Below are positions 34,787 to 43,067 of a stretch of DNA of 43,067 nucleotides, in pieces. Below the pieces are notes generated by a model. That model did not search any database, had not been told where the DNA came from, and saw only the letters and a list, made by a program, of their open reading frames with translations. This DNA comes from an uncultured Gammaproteobacteria bacterium (GTDB taxonomy: Bacteria; Pseudomonadota; Gammaproteobacteria; Pseudomonadales; Azotimanducaceae_A): contig CAJWGQ010000006.1 in the NCBI GenBank assembly GCA_913041025.1, forward strand, positions 1 to 43,067, given 5' to 3'. Positions within the stretch are counted from its first letter, which is position 1. Every line of letters begins with the position of its first letter. The position numbers were made by a program, and so were the translations under genes.

Positions 34787-35454
34787 GATCTGTCTCCTGC
34801 CAGATAATCGCCTGAAATCATAGCTTTGTGGAGTGAGTCGAGGGATCTTGCCCATGGGGTCGGTTTCATGGTCTCGTTATCAGGAAGGCTTGCGACTGCT
34901 TGAATCGCCAGGTCTTTGGTCTCATAAATCCCCAAGAGAAGGACGTAGAGTAATTTTCCGTTTGAGGCGACTCTCGCACCTGAGAGACCGACAAGAGAGG
35001 AGGTGTTCGCGTATTTTTCCAGGGCATCTTTGTTAGACAGGGCTATGAGCTGAACTGCCCAGAATGATTTGGGTAAGTCCAATAGTGGCACGGGCTCTTC
35101 CGTTCTATAGGCAAGTCTGAAATAGGCTGGTAAATCAGAAGAGTCTAACTCTTTAGGACTTCTCGTGGGGGTAATCGTTTCTTTGGGCTCAGGTTCCGTT
35201 TTCTTGGGGACACTTTGACTATCTTTCGATATTTGTTTGTCGACTGTTTGTGTTTGTCGCTGCTCTCGTTTGATGGCCTCGGTTTTTGGGTTTCTGACTA
35301 GTGATTCGGAGCGTACGCAATCCCACTCCTCATTATCAGGAGAGGATTGGCAAAACCAAGGTTTGATCGTGGTACTGGCAATTTCAGTTTGCTGAGCAGT
35401 CGAGCTGCATCCCCCAATCAAGAACCCCAGGATTATTAAAAGGTAGATCTTCAT
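34780..35454 (-). CDS. SPOR-domain lipoprotein
   Basis: This 224-residue protein starts at ATG 35454, giving a lipoprotein signal (MKIYLLIILGFLIGGCSS, C16). The frame is open to 35553 but that part has no signal and no ribosome site. A polar, charged linker (residues about 60-120) is followed by a SPOR-like domain (SFWAVQLIALSNKDALEKYA ... LYVLLLGIYETKDLAIQAVASL), which in related proteins binds denuded septal peptidoglycan. It probably works at the cell envelope or division site. SPOR domains vary widely, so the exact role is unknown. It is a single gene. Confidence 0.75.
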   Translation of the reverse strand: MKIYLLIILGFLIGGCSSTAQQTEIASTTIKPWFCQSSPDNEEWDCVRSESLVRNPKTEAIKREQRQTQTVDKQISKDSQSVPKKTEPEPKETITPTRSPKELDSSDLPAYFRLAYRTEEPVPLLDLPKSFWAVQLIALSNKDALEKYANTSSLVGLSGARVASNGKLLYVLLLGIYETKDLAIQAVASLPDNETMKPTPWARSLDSLHKAMISGDYLAGDRSY

Positions 35455-35595
35455 GCGCCGATTACTTTGCCCTCGGAAGAGACCAGAGTAAATAGACCTC
35501 TCCCGATTAAATTGATATTTTAAATGGGAGCTAACTGGTATTGATCTAGACAAAGTAGTAACGAGTTAACTATCGGGAGCTATTAAAGGAATGAT

Positions 35596-36186
35596 ATGAC
35601 CGATTTTCTGACCGCATACAGTAAAATCCCAAAGGTGTTGCGACTCAATGTCGCTGGGATGCCTACTGACTGGGTAAGTTGGCAGGAAGCTGTATGCCTG
35701 TATTCGAGAGATATTGTTGTCTGGACGTTGGGTGAACCTGTCTTAAAAATACGAGGAGGTTTCTCAAGGCATAATGGAGTACAAAGCGAAGCCGAAATAC
35801 ATGGGATCATTGCTTGCGAGGGCAGAGTCGTTTCCCAGAAACAAAATATACCACCGTTAACGAATAGCGCCCTATTTAGGCGCGATCAAGGCACATGTCT
35901 TTATTGTGGAAAGGATTTCTTAGATATTGAGCTAACTCGTGATCATGTTGTACCAATTTCCAAGGGTGGAAGGGATGTGTGGGATAACGTCGTGGCGGCT
36001 TGTAAGCGCTGTAATCACTTTAAGGGAAGTAGGCTCGTTGAGAATTGTAGTATGGAATTATTGGCTTTGCCTTATACGCCTAATTATCCTGAGTATCTGG
36101 CTTTGACTAATAACGGAAGAATTCTGGGAGACCAGATGAACTTTCTACGCAAAAGCTTCAAAGCAGAGAGCAGGCTTTTACAATAG
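35596..36186 (+). CDS. HNH endonuclease family protein
   Basis: This 196-residue protein has a C-terminal HNH nuclease domain: CLYCG (C101, C104), DHVVP (H117), N131 and CKRCN (C136, C139) complete a zinc-stabilised beta-beta-alpha-metal site. The N-terminal ~90 residues (LNVAGMPTDWVSWQEAVCLYSRDIV) are typical of a widespread stand-alone HNH family in proteobacteria whose role is not established. There is no toxin, intein or restriction partner beside it. ATG 35596 has AAAGGA five bases before it. Convergent with the flavoprotein homologue downstream, with a three-base gap. Confidence 0.88.
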   Translation: MTDFLTAYSKIPKVLRLNVAGMPTDWVSWQEAVCLYSRDIVVWTLGEPVLKIRGGFSRHNGVQSEAEIHGIIACEGRVVSQKQNIPPLTNSALFRRDQGTCLYCGKDFLDIELTRDHVVPISKGGRDVWDNVVAACKRCNHFKGSRLVENCSMELLALPYTPNYPEYLALTNNGRILGDQMNFLRKSFKAESRLLQ

Positions 36187-36189
36187 TAG

Positions 36190-37230
36190 CTATCTGAAGC
36201 CCCTAAGGCAGTCGTAACCGTGGAGCCAGTCCTGGCTAGAGATAAAAATCTCTGGGATGAACCGGGTAGAAAAAGCGAGTCTGAGATGTTGTGCGAATCT
36301 TTGAGCTCCGCCTGTATTGAGCAATTTAGAGCTTTCACTATCTGTGAATTTGGTAAAGCGATTCATTCTGGGCAGCCTGTACTTTGTGTAATTTGACAAC
36401 GCTTCGTTTGTTTCTTCTTCGTAGTTTTCCAGCATTCGGCTGAGGACCCAGGCGTCTTCGATACCTGCATGTATTGTTTCTGGAAACAACCAACTCTCCT
36501 GATACCATGCCGAGCCAAGTCTTACCGCCGATCTTAGAAGACTGACATCCAGGTCAAAGGGGTTTTTAGGGGCATTAGGTTTCTGGATTAACGCGGACCC
36601 CGCTGCGTCGCGGATGGAGTGGTGCCACTGATTAGGATCAATATTCTCGTCACTTGGTATTAGGAAGACGATGTGTTGAGTCTCTTCTGTGCTGAACTGA
36701 AAAGCGATTTGCTTTTGCCCTAACCAGGTTGTGTTGATATGAGCACTGTTCTTATCTAAGGGTTGTCTAGCGTAGTAAGTTGAGAAGTAGGCTTTGGTTT
36801 TACCTTCTCGCATCGCTTGATCAGTTAGGGCGATTACATTTTGGTCGACGTCATAGCCTTCTAGCACGTTTCCCTGATCAGATTGTGTTTGATCAGATAA
36901 CAGCAGCTGAAGGTTGGCCTCGGAGATATTGACTAGGTTAGCTCCATATCGATCGCAATAGAATTTACCTAAAGGTATCTCAGAAATCAGATAACCCGAC
37001 TTGCCTAACCTCACCATTTTCCGATTAGGTATTATGGAAAGATCCCGCAATTGTTCTTCAGACTTGAGTGCTACGATTACCCTTGAAATGTTGGCAGGAA
37101 GAATGGTTGCAGGCACCAAGGGCGTATACCGGGTCGGTATTTGAGCGAGTTTGTTGAGTCCAATGTTTTCGCAAGCAAGCCTTAGAATATTGGCCGTCGG
37201 ATTTGAACCGATGATTATCAGTCCAGCCAT
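36190..37230 (-). CDS. Degenerate FAD-dependent monooxygenase homologue lacking FAD motifs
   Basis: The 346-residue protein aligns by eye along its whole length with salicylate-hydroxylase/UbiH-like flavoprotein monooxygenases: the central YGANLVNISEANLQLLL, TTWLGQKQIAFQF, GIEDAWVLSRMLENYEE and the C-terminal SQDWLHGYDCLRGF. The three FAD motifs are missing. The N-terminal GxGxxG is replaced by GSNPTA, the DG motif is not found near residues 133-145, and the GDAAHP block before GIEDAW is gone (LFPETIHA). The frame is intact, with no stop or frameshift. It is most likely a non-catalytic or repurposed protein. It starts three bases after the cysS stop and is likely cotranscribed. Confidence 0.72.
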   Translation of the reverse strand: MAGLIIIGSNPTANILRLACENIGLNKLAQIPTRYTPLVPATILPANISRVIVALKSEEQLRDLSIIPNRKMVRLGKSGYLISEIPLGKFYCDRYGANLVNISEANLQLLLSDQTQSDQGNVLEGYDVDQNVIALTDQAMREGKTKAYFSTYYARQPLDKNSAHINTTWLGQKQIAFQFSTEETQHIVFLIPSDENIDPNQWHHSIRDAAGSALIQKPNAPKNPFDLDVSLLRSAVRLGSAWYQESWLFPETIHAGIEDAWVLSRMLENYEEETNEALSNYTKYRLPRMNRFTKFTDSESSKLLNTGGAQRFAQHLRLAFSTRFIPEIFISSQDWLHGYDCLRGFR

Positions 37231-37233
37231 CCC

Positions 37234-38640
37234 TCAGATTCGGCGCCACCGCGTCTCGCCTCTTAAATCCTCAAGTTCGATGCCGAGATCGGAGAGTTCT
37301 TGCCGGATTTCATCGGCCCTCTGAAAATTTTTCGCTGCTCTGGCTGAATCTCGTTCTTGAATAAGTGCTTCTATATCGTCCTCGCTTAGCGAACCCTCGT
37401 TAGATCCTTGCTTGAAATACGTCTCTGGGTCTTGATCAAGAAGGCCTAGCAATTTACCTCCGGACAACAGCATTTGTGTGGCGTCAAAAATTTCCTGTTC
37501 GGATTCCGCTCTCTGAAGGGCTGCTGCAAGATCATGCATTGCCGCGAGCGCCTTTGGTGTGTTCAGATCGTCCATCAGGGGTTTGGTGATTCCTTTGGGA
37601 TAATCATCGAAGGAGAGTTTAGGTATCTTTAGATCGGTTGAGGTGAGATTCCCGCTTTTGTCACGAAGTGATTGGTAAAGTGAGTCCAGGCTCGATTTGG
37701 CCTGGGTTACCAAGTCCTCGGACCAGGCTAGACGTGAGCGGTACTGTCCAGATAGTAGTGCATACCTTAATACCTCACCGGAATGCTTTGAGCACAAATC
37801 CCTGATGGTTTTCACGTTACCCAGAGATTTAGACATTTTTTCAGCACCGAGATTCAGCATCCCATTGTGTAACCAATACCGGACGTAGTCTGGCGAATCG
37901 TTAGCGCACCGGCTCTGGGCAGCCTCGTTTTCATGATGGGGAAATGTGAGGTCAGAGCCTCCTCCATGTATGTCTATGGTTTGGCCCAAGTGTTTACTAA
38001 TCATAGCTGAGCATTCAATGTGCCAACCGGGCCTGCCGGAACCCCAAGGACTTTCCCAGCCCGGTTGCTCCTGACTGCTTGGCTTCCATAGTACGAAGTC
38101 TTTTGCATCCTTTTTATAGGGCGCAACATCTACTCGAGATCCGTCCACCATCTCGTCAAGAGATCTTCTAGATAGCTCACCATAAAGCGGATCAGCTGGC
38201 ACGTGAAACAGGACGTGCCCTTCGTTTTCATAGGCAAAACCTTTTTCGACGAGTACCGTGATCATGCTGATAATCTCTTCGATGTGGTGAGTTGCTCTTG
38301 GAGTGATATCTGGAGGCTCGACACCAAGTGTTAACATATCCTCTTCGTAAGCGTCTGTGTATCGGTCTGCTAGGACTTGTATCGACTCGTTGTTTTCGAT
38401 TGCAGCATTATTAATTTTGTCATCGATGTCGGTGACGTTACGAACATAGGTGACTTTTGGATAAACCAACCGTAGGAGTCTGACTAACACGTCAAAAACG
38501 ACTGCTGGGCGGCCATTGCCGATATGGACGAAATTGTAAACCGTGGGTCCGCAAACATAAATTTTGATGTGGTTCGGGTCGATCGGTTCGAATATCTCTT
38601 TTTTACCAGATTTCGTGTTATGGAAATGAATCTCGCTCAT
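37234..38640 (-). CDS. cysS: Cysteinyl-tRNA synthetase
   Basis: CysS charges tRNA-Cys. Length 468 residues is normal. The class I signatures are HIGN at 39-42 (in place of HIGH) and KMSKS at 268-272. The zinc that selects cysteine would be held by C30, C210, H235 and E239 ([24 protein letters not shown]). The HIGN variant with RPAVVFDVL is frequent in alphaproteobacterial enzymes, which may reflect ancestry or transfer. It lies 30 bases after hisI in the minus-strand run and three bases before the flavoprotein homologue. Confidence 0.97.
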   Translation of the reverse strand: MSEIHFHNTKSGKKEIFEPIDPNHIKIYVCGPTVYNFVHIGNGRPAVVFDVLVRLLRLVYPKVTYVRNVTDIDDKINNAAIENNESIQVLADRYTDAYEEDMLTLGVEPPDITPRATHHIEEIISMITVLVEKGFAYENEGHVLFHVPADPLYGELSRRSLDEMVDGSRVDVAPYKKDAKDFVLWKPSSQEQPGWESPWGSGRPGWHIECSAMISKHLGQTIDIHGGGSDLTFPHHENEAAQSRCANDSPDYVRYWLHNGMLNLGAEKMSKSLGNVKTIRDLCSKHSGEVLRYALLSGQYRSRLAWSEDLVTQAKSSLDSLYQSLRDKSGNLTSTDLKIPKLSFDDYPKGITKPLMDDLNTPKALAAMHDLAAALQRAESEQEIFDATQMLLSGGKLLGLLDQDPETYFKQGSNEGSLSEDDIEALIQERDSARAAKNFQRADEIRQELSDLGIELEDLRGETRWRRI

Positions 38641-38670
38641 AGTCAGGTTATGTATCTTATTTGTCGTGAA

Positions 38671-39081
38671 TTATTTTATTGGGTCGCTGGATATCATCAC
38701 CGTGTTTTTCTCAGCTCTGAGATAGAAACAGCCAGATCTATTGGTATGGCAAGCAGGACCTTCTTGATTTACCAAGAGTAGAATAGAGTCGCCATCGCAA
38801 TCTATATACATTTCTACCATCCGCTGCTTGTGACCAGATTCCTCGCCTTTTTTCCAGTAGGCTTTGCGGCTTCTGGAGTAATAACAAACTTGTCCTTCCT
38901 CAAGAGTGCTTCTAATCGCCTTGTCATCCATCCAGGCCAGCATGAGCACCTCTTTTGTATCTATGTCTTGTGCGACAGCAGGGATAAGCCCGTCTTGATT
39001 AAACTTCAATGCCTGTAAAACGCTATCCAGATCGAAAGTCGTGCCGCTTGCTTTGCTTTCAAGCTCCTTAAGATTCAGCAT
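38671..39081 (-). CDS. hisI: Phosphoribosyl-AMP cyclohydrolase HisI
   Basis: HisI opens the adenine ring of phosphoribosyl-AMP, the third step of histidine synthesis. The 136-residue protein is the cyclohydrolase alone, without the HisE pyrophosphohydrolase domain fused in E. coli. Active-site residues are clear: WMDDKAI, YYSRSRKAYWKKGEESGH, the metal set D94, D96, D98 with zinc cysteines C95, C111 and C118 (DCDGD, ACHTNRSGC). It overlaps the end of the aminopeptidase gene by 14 bases. The rest of the his pathway is not in the window. Confidence 0.96.
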   Translation of the reverse strand: MLNLKELESKASGTTFDLDSVLQALKFNQDGLIPAVAQDIDTKEVLMLAWMDDKAIRSTLEEGQVCYYSRSRKAYWKKGEESGHKQRMVEMYIDCDGDSILLLVNQEGPACHTNRSGCFYLRAEKNTVMISSDPIK

Positions 39082-40435
39082 AAGCTTCCTCCAGGTAACT
39101 ATAGACAGTGCGTAGCGCCATTGCCTCGCCCCCCTCAGGTCGTGCAGGACGAGTTTTGATATTGTAAGCCATCAGGTCAAAGTGCACCCAATCCGTTTGT
39201 TTAGAGACGAAGTGTTTAAGAAAGAGTGCAGCGGTAATTGCGCCTGCGTATCCAGAGCTGGACGAATTGACCAAATCGGCAACTTTGCTGTCTAGCATCG
39301 AGTTGTAAGGTTCGTGGAGAGGCATTCGCCAGACAGGGTCAGAGTTTTTCTCCCCATGTTCGAATAGTTTGTTAGCAATCGAATCTGAATCGGTGAACAT
39401 CGCTGATATTTCGGCTCCTACCGCACTGCGGGCTGCGCCGGTCAATGTTGCAAAATCAATGATCAGATCTGGCTCACCTTCACTGGCTAGGGCGAGTGCA
39501 TCGCACAAGAGTAGTCTTCCTTCAGCGTCTGTGTTGTCTATTTCTACTGTTAGCCCCTTTCTTGTTGAAAGCACGTCCCCAGGTCGAAAAGCATTTCCTG
39601 AGATTGAATTTTCGGCGGTTGGAATCAAGAGCCTTAGCTGGATAGGAAGCTTCTGACTCATAATAAGTTTAGCTAGTCCAATGGCGATTGCTGCTCCACC
39701 CATATCTTTTTTCATTTGACGCATGCCCGTAGCAGATTTCAGATCCAATCCTCCGCTATCGAAGGTCACGCCTTTGCCGACAAGGCAAACCTGAGGATTT
39801 GAGTCATCGCCCCAATTTAGATCGATCAATCTCGGGGGGTCATCTGAGGCCCTACCCACAGCGTGAATGGCACCGCAGCCGTGATCCAACAATTCATCTC
39901 CAATCCAGCAATTGAATGAAGCTTCATATTGCTCAGCTAGTGAGAAAATCTCAGCTTCTAGGTGCGACGGCGACATGTCTGATGCGGGAGTGTTAATGAG
40001 ATCGCGCCCGAGACACACTGCATCAACAATTGCGAGCGCTTTTTCTCTCAATGGCTGGTCTTCGATCTGGAGTTGTGCAGGCCCTCGTAAAGGTTTCTTA
40101 TAGCGGTTAAATGAGTAGGCTCCAAGGCCCCACCCAACGATGGCGCTTAAATCGATTTCTTTGTCGATCTCATAGACGGCTTCTGGTAGTGCATATGGCA
40201 GATGTCCGAGAGTTTCGAGATCTGCCTTGCCGTCCCAACCAACCAGTACGTTCAACTTTTCCGCGTTCTTGATCCAGGCTGTTTGTCCAGGCTTTCCTGA
40301 GAATCCTTGACTTTGTGATAATTCTCTCTCGATTTCAGAACTGTTTTCTGCCCATTGTTCATAATCCGAAGAACTAAGAAGGATTATTTGGGATGACTTT
40401 TCTGCCCTAGAAATTATGCTTTCTGATTCGTTCAT
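39068..40435 (-). CDS. Leucyl aminopeptidase family protein (M17)
   Basis: This is a two-metal cytosolic aminopeptidase of family M17. The metal-binding and catalytic residues are in GKGVTFDSGGLDLK (K221, D226), KKDMGGAA, and the family signature NTDAEGRL at 301-308. At 455 residues it is a little shorter than PepA (about 500), and its N-terminal domain differs, so it belongs to the broader PepA/PepB-like group rather than certain PepA. Role: release of N-terminal residues in peptide turnover. It lies 56 bases after lipA and overlaps hisI. Confidence 0.92.
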   Translation of the reverse strand: MNESESIISRAEKSSQIILLSSSDYEQWAENSSEIERELSQSQGFSGKPGQTAWIKNAEKLNVLVGWDGKADLETLGHLPYALPEAVYEIDKEIDLSAIVGWGLGAYSFNRYKKPLRGPAQLQIEDQPLREKALAIVDAVCLGRDLINTPASDMSPSHLEAEIFSLAEQYEASFNCWIGDELLDHGCGAIHAVGRASDDPPRLIDLNWGDDSNPQVCLVGKGVTFDSGGLDLKSATGMRQMKKDMGGAAIAIGLAKLIMSQKLPIQLRLLIPTAENSISGNAFRPGDVLSTRKGLTVEIDNTDAEGRLLLCDALALASEGEPDLIIDFATLTGAARSAVGAEISAMFTDSDSIANKLFEHGEKNSDPVWRMPLHEPYNSMLDSKVADLVNSSSSGYAGAITAALFLKHFVSKQTDWVHFDLMAYNIKTRPARPEGGEAMALRTVYSYLEEAYAES

Positions 40436-40490
40436 TTGCTAAGTTTAAATGCTGATTGTGTCAGCGTCGAAGAGAAATTTTAAAAGCGTT

Positions 40491-41498
40491 TTAGCTAATC
40501 ATCTTAATGGGTAGTTGAGTAAGACCTAAGTTGTTGCCATCGAAAATTTTGTCTGCTCTATAACTTGATCTTACTAGAGGGCCCGAGGCTGCCTCCTTGA
40601 AACCCATCTTTAGTGCCAGCTCCCTAAGATCTTCAAATTGTTTTGGCGAAATCCATGACTTGATAGGAAGATGATTTTTTGTGGGCCTCAGATACTGCCC
40701 CAGTGTTAGAAGGTCAACCCGGTGTTTCCGAAGGTCGATCATCGCTTCTTCAATTTCATCGAATGATTCTCCAAGACCGAGCATTAGACTGGATTTGGTG
40801 AGTATTCGACTGTCCATTTCTTTTGCTTTTGAAAGAACCTCAAGCGTCTGCTGATAACCTGCTCGAGGATCTCTGACCTCTGAGGTTAATCGTTCAACAG
40901 TTTCCAGATTTTGAGCGAAAACATCCAACCCAGATTCAATGATAGTTTGAACTGATTCTTGAGAACCCGAAAAATCTGGAGTTAAAGCTTCTACCTTAAC
41001 CTGTGGGGTGCGGGCTTTGATTGCTCGTATGCAGGCGGCGTAATGGCTCGCGCCCCCATCCTCTAAATCGTCTCGATCGACTGAAGTCAGAACAACATAC
41101 TTCAAGTTCATTAGCTGAACTGATCGAGCCGTGTTTTCGGGTTCTTCGAAGTCAAGCCATCCTCTAGGGTTACCCGTGTCAACCGAGCAAAATTTGCAAG
41201 CCCTTGTGCAAACCGATCCCATCAACATGATAGTGGCAGTGCCGTGGCTCCAGCATTCTCCTATGTTAGGGCAATGAGATTCCTCACACACCGTCGATAG
41301 GCTATGGGATTTGACGATCTCGTTAACGGTTTGGTACTTGCCACCTGTTGGGATTTTAACTCGTAGCCAGTCTGGCTTTTTCTTTATACGACTTCCGGAA
41401 TTCTTCGAGACTTTGATCCCATCTTTGATTGCCGTCACTCCGTTTTTTGTTCGGAATTTAACGCCACTTTGTACTTTATCGTTGACCGTTTCTCTCAT
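40491..41498 (-). CDS. lipA: Lipoyl synthase LipA
   Basis: LipA inserts two sulfur atoms into octanoyl groups on lipoyl domains. The protein has 335 residues and two iron-sulfur clusters: the auxiliary cluster cysteines C71, C76 and C82 ([12 protein letters not shown]) and the radical-SAM C97, C101 and C104 (CTRACKFC). The conserved serine near the C-terminus is in [10 protein letters not shown]. The first ~40 residues are a basic extension of usual variability. lipB is not next to it in this window. It starts 26 bases after the ABC exporter stop. Confidence 0.97.
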   Translation of the reverse strand: MRETVNDKVQSGVKFRTKNGVTAIKDGIKVSKNSGSRIKKKPDWLRVKIPTGGKYQTVNEIVKSHSLSTVCEESHCPNIGECWSHGTATIMLMGSVCTRACKFCSVDTGNPRGWLDFEEPENTARSVQLMNLKYVVLTSVDRDDLEDGGASHYAACIRAIKARTPQVKVEALTPDFSGSQESVQTIIESGLDVFAQNLETVERLTSEVRDPRAGYQQTLEVLSKAKEMDSRILTKSSLMLGLGESFDEIEEAMIDLRKHRVDLLTLGQYLRPTKNHLPIKSWISPKQFEDLRELALKMGFKEAASGPLVRSSYRADKIFDGNNLGLTQLPIKMIS

Positions 41499-41524
41499 AC
41501 TTATGTCTGTGCCTTAGGTTTTAA

Positions 41525-43067
41525 CTAGGCGGTTTGGTGTCCTTCTTGAAACTGAAGACTGTGCAATGCGTAGTATAACCCTTTTGCCTCAATAAGCTCC
41601 TCGTGACTTCCGATTTCAGCGATTTCTCCGTTGTCCATGACCATTACCCGATCGGCTTCCTGAATCGTTTGTAAGCGATGCGCGATTATGATGGAAGTTC
41701 GGCCAAGAGTTAATTTTCTAAGAGCATCCTGTATTAGCAATTCTGTTTCGGTGTCTATACTTGCTGTCGCTTCATCTAACACCAGAATTTCCGGGTCTGC
41801 AGCTAATACTCTGGCAAAGGCCAGAAGCTGCCGTTGACCTTGTGAGAGGTTTTGACCCCTCTCTGATAGGATTGAGTGGTAACCTTCTTCTAATCCCTCG
41901 ATGAACGGGTGGGCGTTGACTGTTTTTGCAGCCAAGATCGCTTTTTCTTGTGATATTTTGGGATTGCCGAGGGTCAGATTATCAAGGATTGAACCGGAAA
42001 AAATGTGGAAATCCTGAAGCACCACCCCGACTCTTGATCTAAGGTCTTTGCTTAAGATTTTGTTGAGATCGATTCCGTCTAGAAAGATCAGGTTATCGTT
42101 AAAGTCATAAAATCTTGATAGTAGTCTGATCAAGGTGCTTTTACCTGAACCCGTTGGTCCGACAATGGCTAATTTCTCGCCAGGGTTAATCTTGAAACTG
42201 ACATCTTTGAGCACAGGTGTATCTTCGTCATAGGAAAAATTGACGCTATTGAAAGTTACTTCTCCCTTTAGGCGTTCAGGAAGAACAATTGGATGTCTTG
42301 GCTCATGTATTTTTTCGTCCCAATCCAGAGCTTGAAAAATACGCTCGCCACTCGCCATTGCCCTGAAAAGAATATTGGTCTGCTCACCTAGAACCACGAT
42401 GGGGTTGAATAACATCCCGATGAATTGAGTAAAGAGAACGACTTCCCCGAGTGACATCGATGTTTCCATTACCAAGTTCGCACTGAACCAGATGATGACG
42501 CCGATTGCGGCATGAGCGAGACTGTCATTAAACGCCCCGTATAGAGTTTCGACCCTGGCTAATTTGGTCTCGTAGTTTCTATTTTCCGTATTTGTTTTGG
42601 TATATCTCTCAAAATTTAGTTGTTGCCTATCCGAAAGTTGAACGACCTCGAGACCTGCGAGGTTCTCTTGTAGACTTTGGTTCAACGTGGAGACTGTTTG
42701 TCTCACCTGCCGGAAAAGTCGCCTAGTAATGCTCCGAAAATAAAAGGTCACTATGGTTAGTAGGGGCAAAGCAATGAGAAGAGTGAGCGTTAATTCGGTA
42801 TTGATCGCAAACATCACGGTTAAGGCGACCAGAAAAGGAACAAACTCGCCGATAAGGGTTCCTAGCCCCCTCAAGAGTTCGTATAGAGCTTCTACATCGT
42901 TTGTCACTCTCGTCATAACACGACCTACAGCGACACGATCGTAGAAAGAGGACGGTCTCGTTTCCAGGTGAGCAAAAAGATCATTTCGTAAATCTCTGAG
43001 ACCCTTAACAACTGCTCCGATAAGGGTCATACGATGAGCGTGAGCGATCGCCGCCCATAGGCTATGG
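41525..43067 (-). CDS. ABC exporter, fused membrane and ATPase domains (5' partial)
   Basis: This is a half-size ABC exporter (type IV fold, MsbA/MdlB/ABCB-like). The frame stays open to the last base of the window, so the first part of the membrane domain is missing; 513 residues are visible. The membrane domain shows RPSSFYDRVAVGRVMTRVTNDVEAL and about four helices. The ATPase has Walker A GPTGSGKST, Q-loop VLQDFHIFSGS, signature LSQGQRQLL, Walker B ILVLDEATASID and the switch histidine AHRL. The substrate (lipid, drug or peptide) cannot be told. No second half-transporter is visible downstream; one may lie beyond the window. Confidence 0.92.
   Translation of the reverse strand, partial: HSLWAAIAHAHRMTLIGAVVKGLRDLRNDLFAHLETRPSSFYDRVAVGRVMTRVTNDVEALYELLRGLGTLIGEFVPFLVALTVMFAINTELTLTLLIALPLLTIVTFYFRSITRRLFRQVRQTVSTLNQSLQENLAGLEVVQLSDRQQLNFERYTKTNTENRNYETKLARVETLYGAFNDSLAHAAIGVIIWFSANLVMETSMSLGEVVLFTQFIGMLFNPIVVLGEQTNILFRAMASGERIFQALDWDEKIHEPRHPIVLPERLKGEVTFNSVNFSYDEDTPVLKDVSFKINPGEKLAIVGPTGSGKSTLIRLLSRFYDFNDNLIFLDGIDLNKILSKDLRSRVGVVLQDFHIFSGSILDNLTLGNPKISQEKAILAAKTVNAHPFIEGLEEGYHSILSERGQNLSQGQRQLLAFARVLAADPEILVLDEATASIDTETELLIQDALRKLTLGRTSIIIAHRLQTIQEADRVMVMDNGEIAEIGSHEELIEAKGLYYALHSLQFQEGHQTA

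Overview
The window looks like a chromosomal segment of a free-living, aerobic, probably marine gammaproteobacterium. The strongest lineage signal is the consecutive smc-zipA-ligA trio (6465-13051): ZipA is essentially a gammaproteobacterial division protein, and Smc (rather than MukB) points away from the enterobacteria. A complete System I cytochrome c maturation operon, many acyl-CoA enzymes and a diheme cytochrome c lipoprotein fit respiratory, heterotrophic life. I see no rRNA, tRNA, insertion sequence, phage gene, integrase or CRISPR array. No gap between genes exceeds 300 bases; the largest are 21246-21489 (244 bases, promoter and leader of an acyl-CoA dehydrogenase gene) and 6239-6464 (226 bases, a terminator and the smc upstream region).

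Layout. 1-6238: ccmBCDEFGHI, tightly overlapping on the + strand, with ccmB cut by the window start. 6465-13051: smc, zipA, ligA. 13052-15413 (- strand): a three-gene run of alpha/beta hydrolase, DUF169 protein and nitroreductase, whose last stop codon directly abuts that of ligA. 15495-16945: an unrecognised membrane-anchored protein and a convergent methyltransferase resembling ETF-beta lysine methyltransferases. 17101-22635 (+): a metabolic cluster of a thiamine-diphosphate enzyme, a luciferase-like oxidoreductase, a phytanoyl-CoA-dioxygenase-like protein fused to a C-terminal helical-repeat domain, and an acyl-CoA dehydrogenase with its own promoter. 22673-23696: hotdog thioesterase (-) and GtrA-like membrane protein (+).

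23703-28594 (- strand) is a five-gene run: SDR dehydrogenase, periplasmic parvulin-type isomerase, HupE/UreJ-like permease, parallel beta-helix lipoprotein and diheme cytochrome c lipoprotein. The last four look like one cell-envelope module. 28705-36186 holds mixed metabolic genes: enoyl-CoA hydratase/isomerase, two EamA-type transporters including RarD, a Nudix hydrolase, Prx5-type peroxiredoxin, TesB thioesterase, cupin, glyoxalase II, a SPOR lipoprotein and an HNH endonuclease. 36190-43067 (- strand) is mostly housekeeping: an ABC exporter (cut by the window end), lipA, an M17 aminopeptidase, hisI and cysS, followed by a degenerate flavoprotein monooxygenase homologue that has lost its FAD motifs.

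The best candidates for something undescribed are (i) the ThDP / LLM / PhyH-HEAT cluster, apparently a catabolic pathway of unknown substrate; (ii) the beta-helix / diheme cytochrome / HupE / isomerase envelope module; and (iii) the FAD-motif-less monooxygenase homologue next to cysS. Several divergent promoters carry well-formed inverted repeats that look like operators although no regulator gene is visible in the window.
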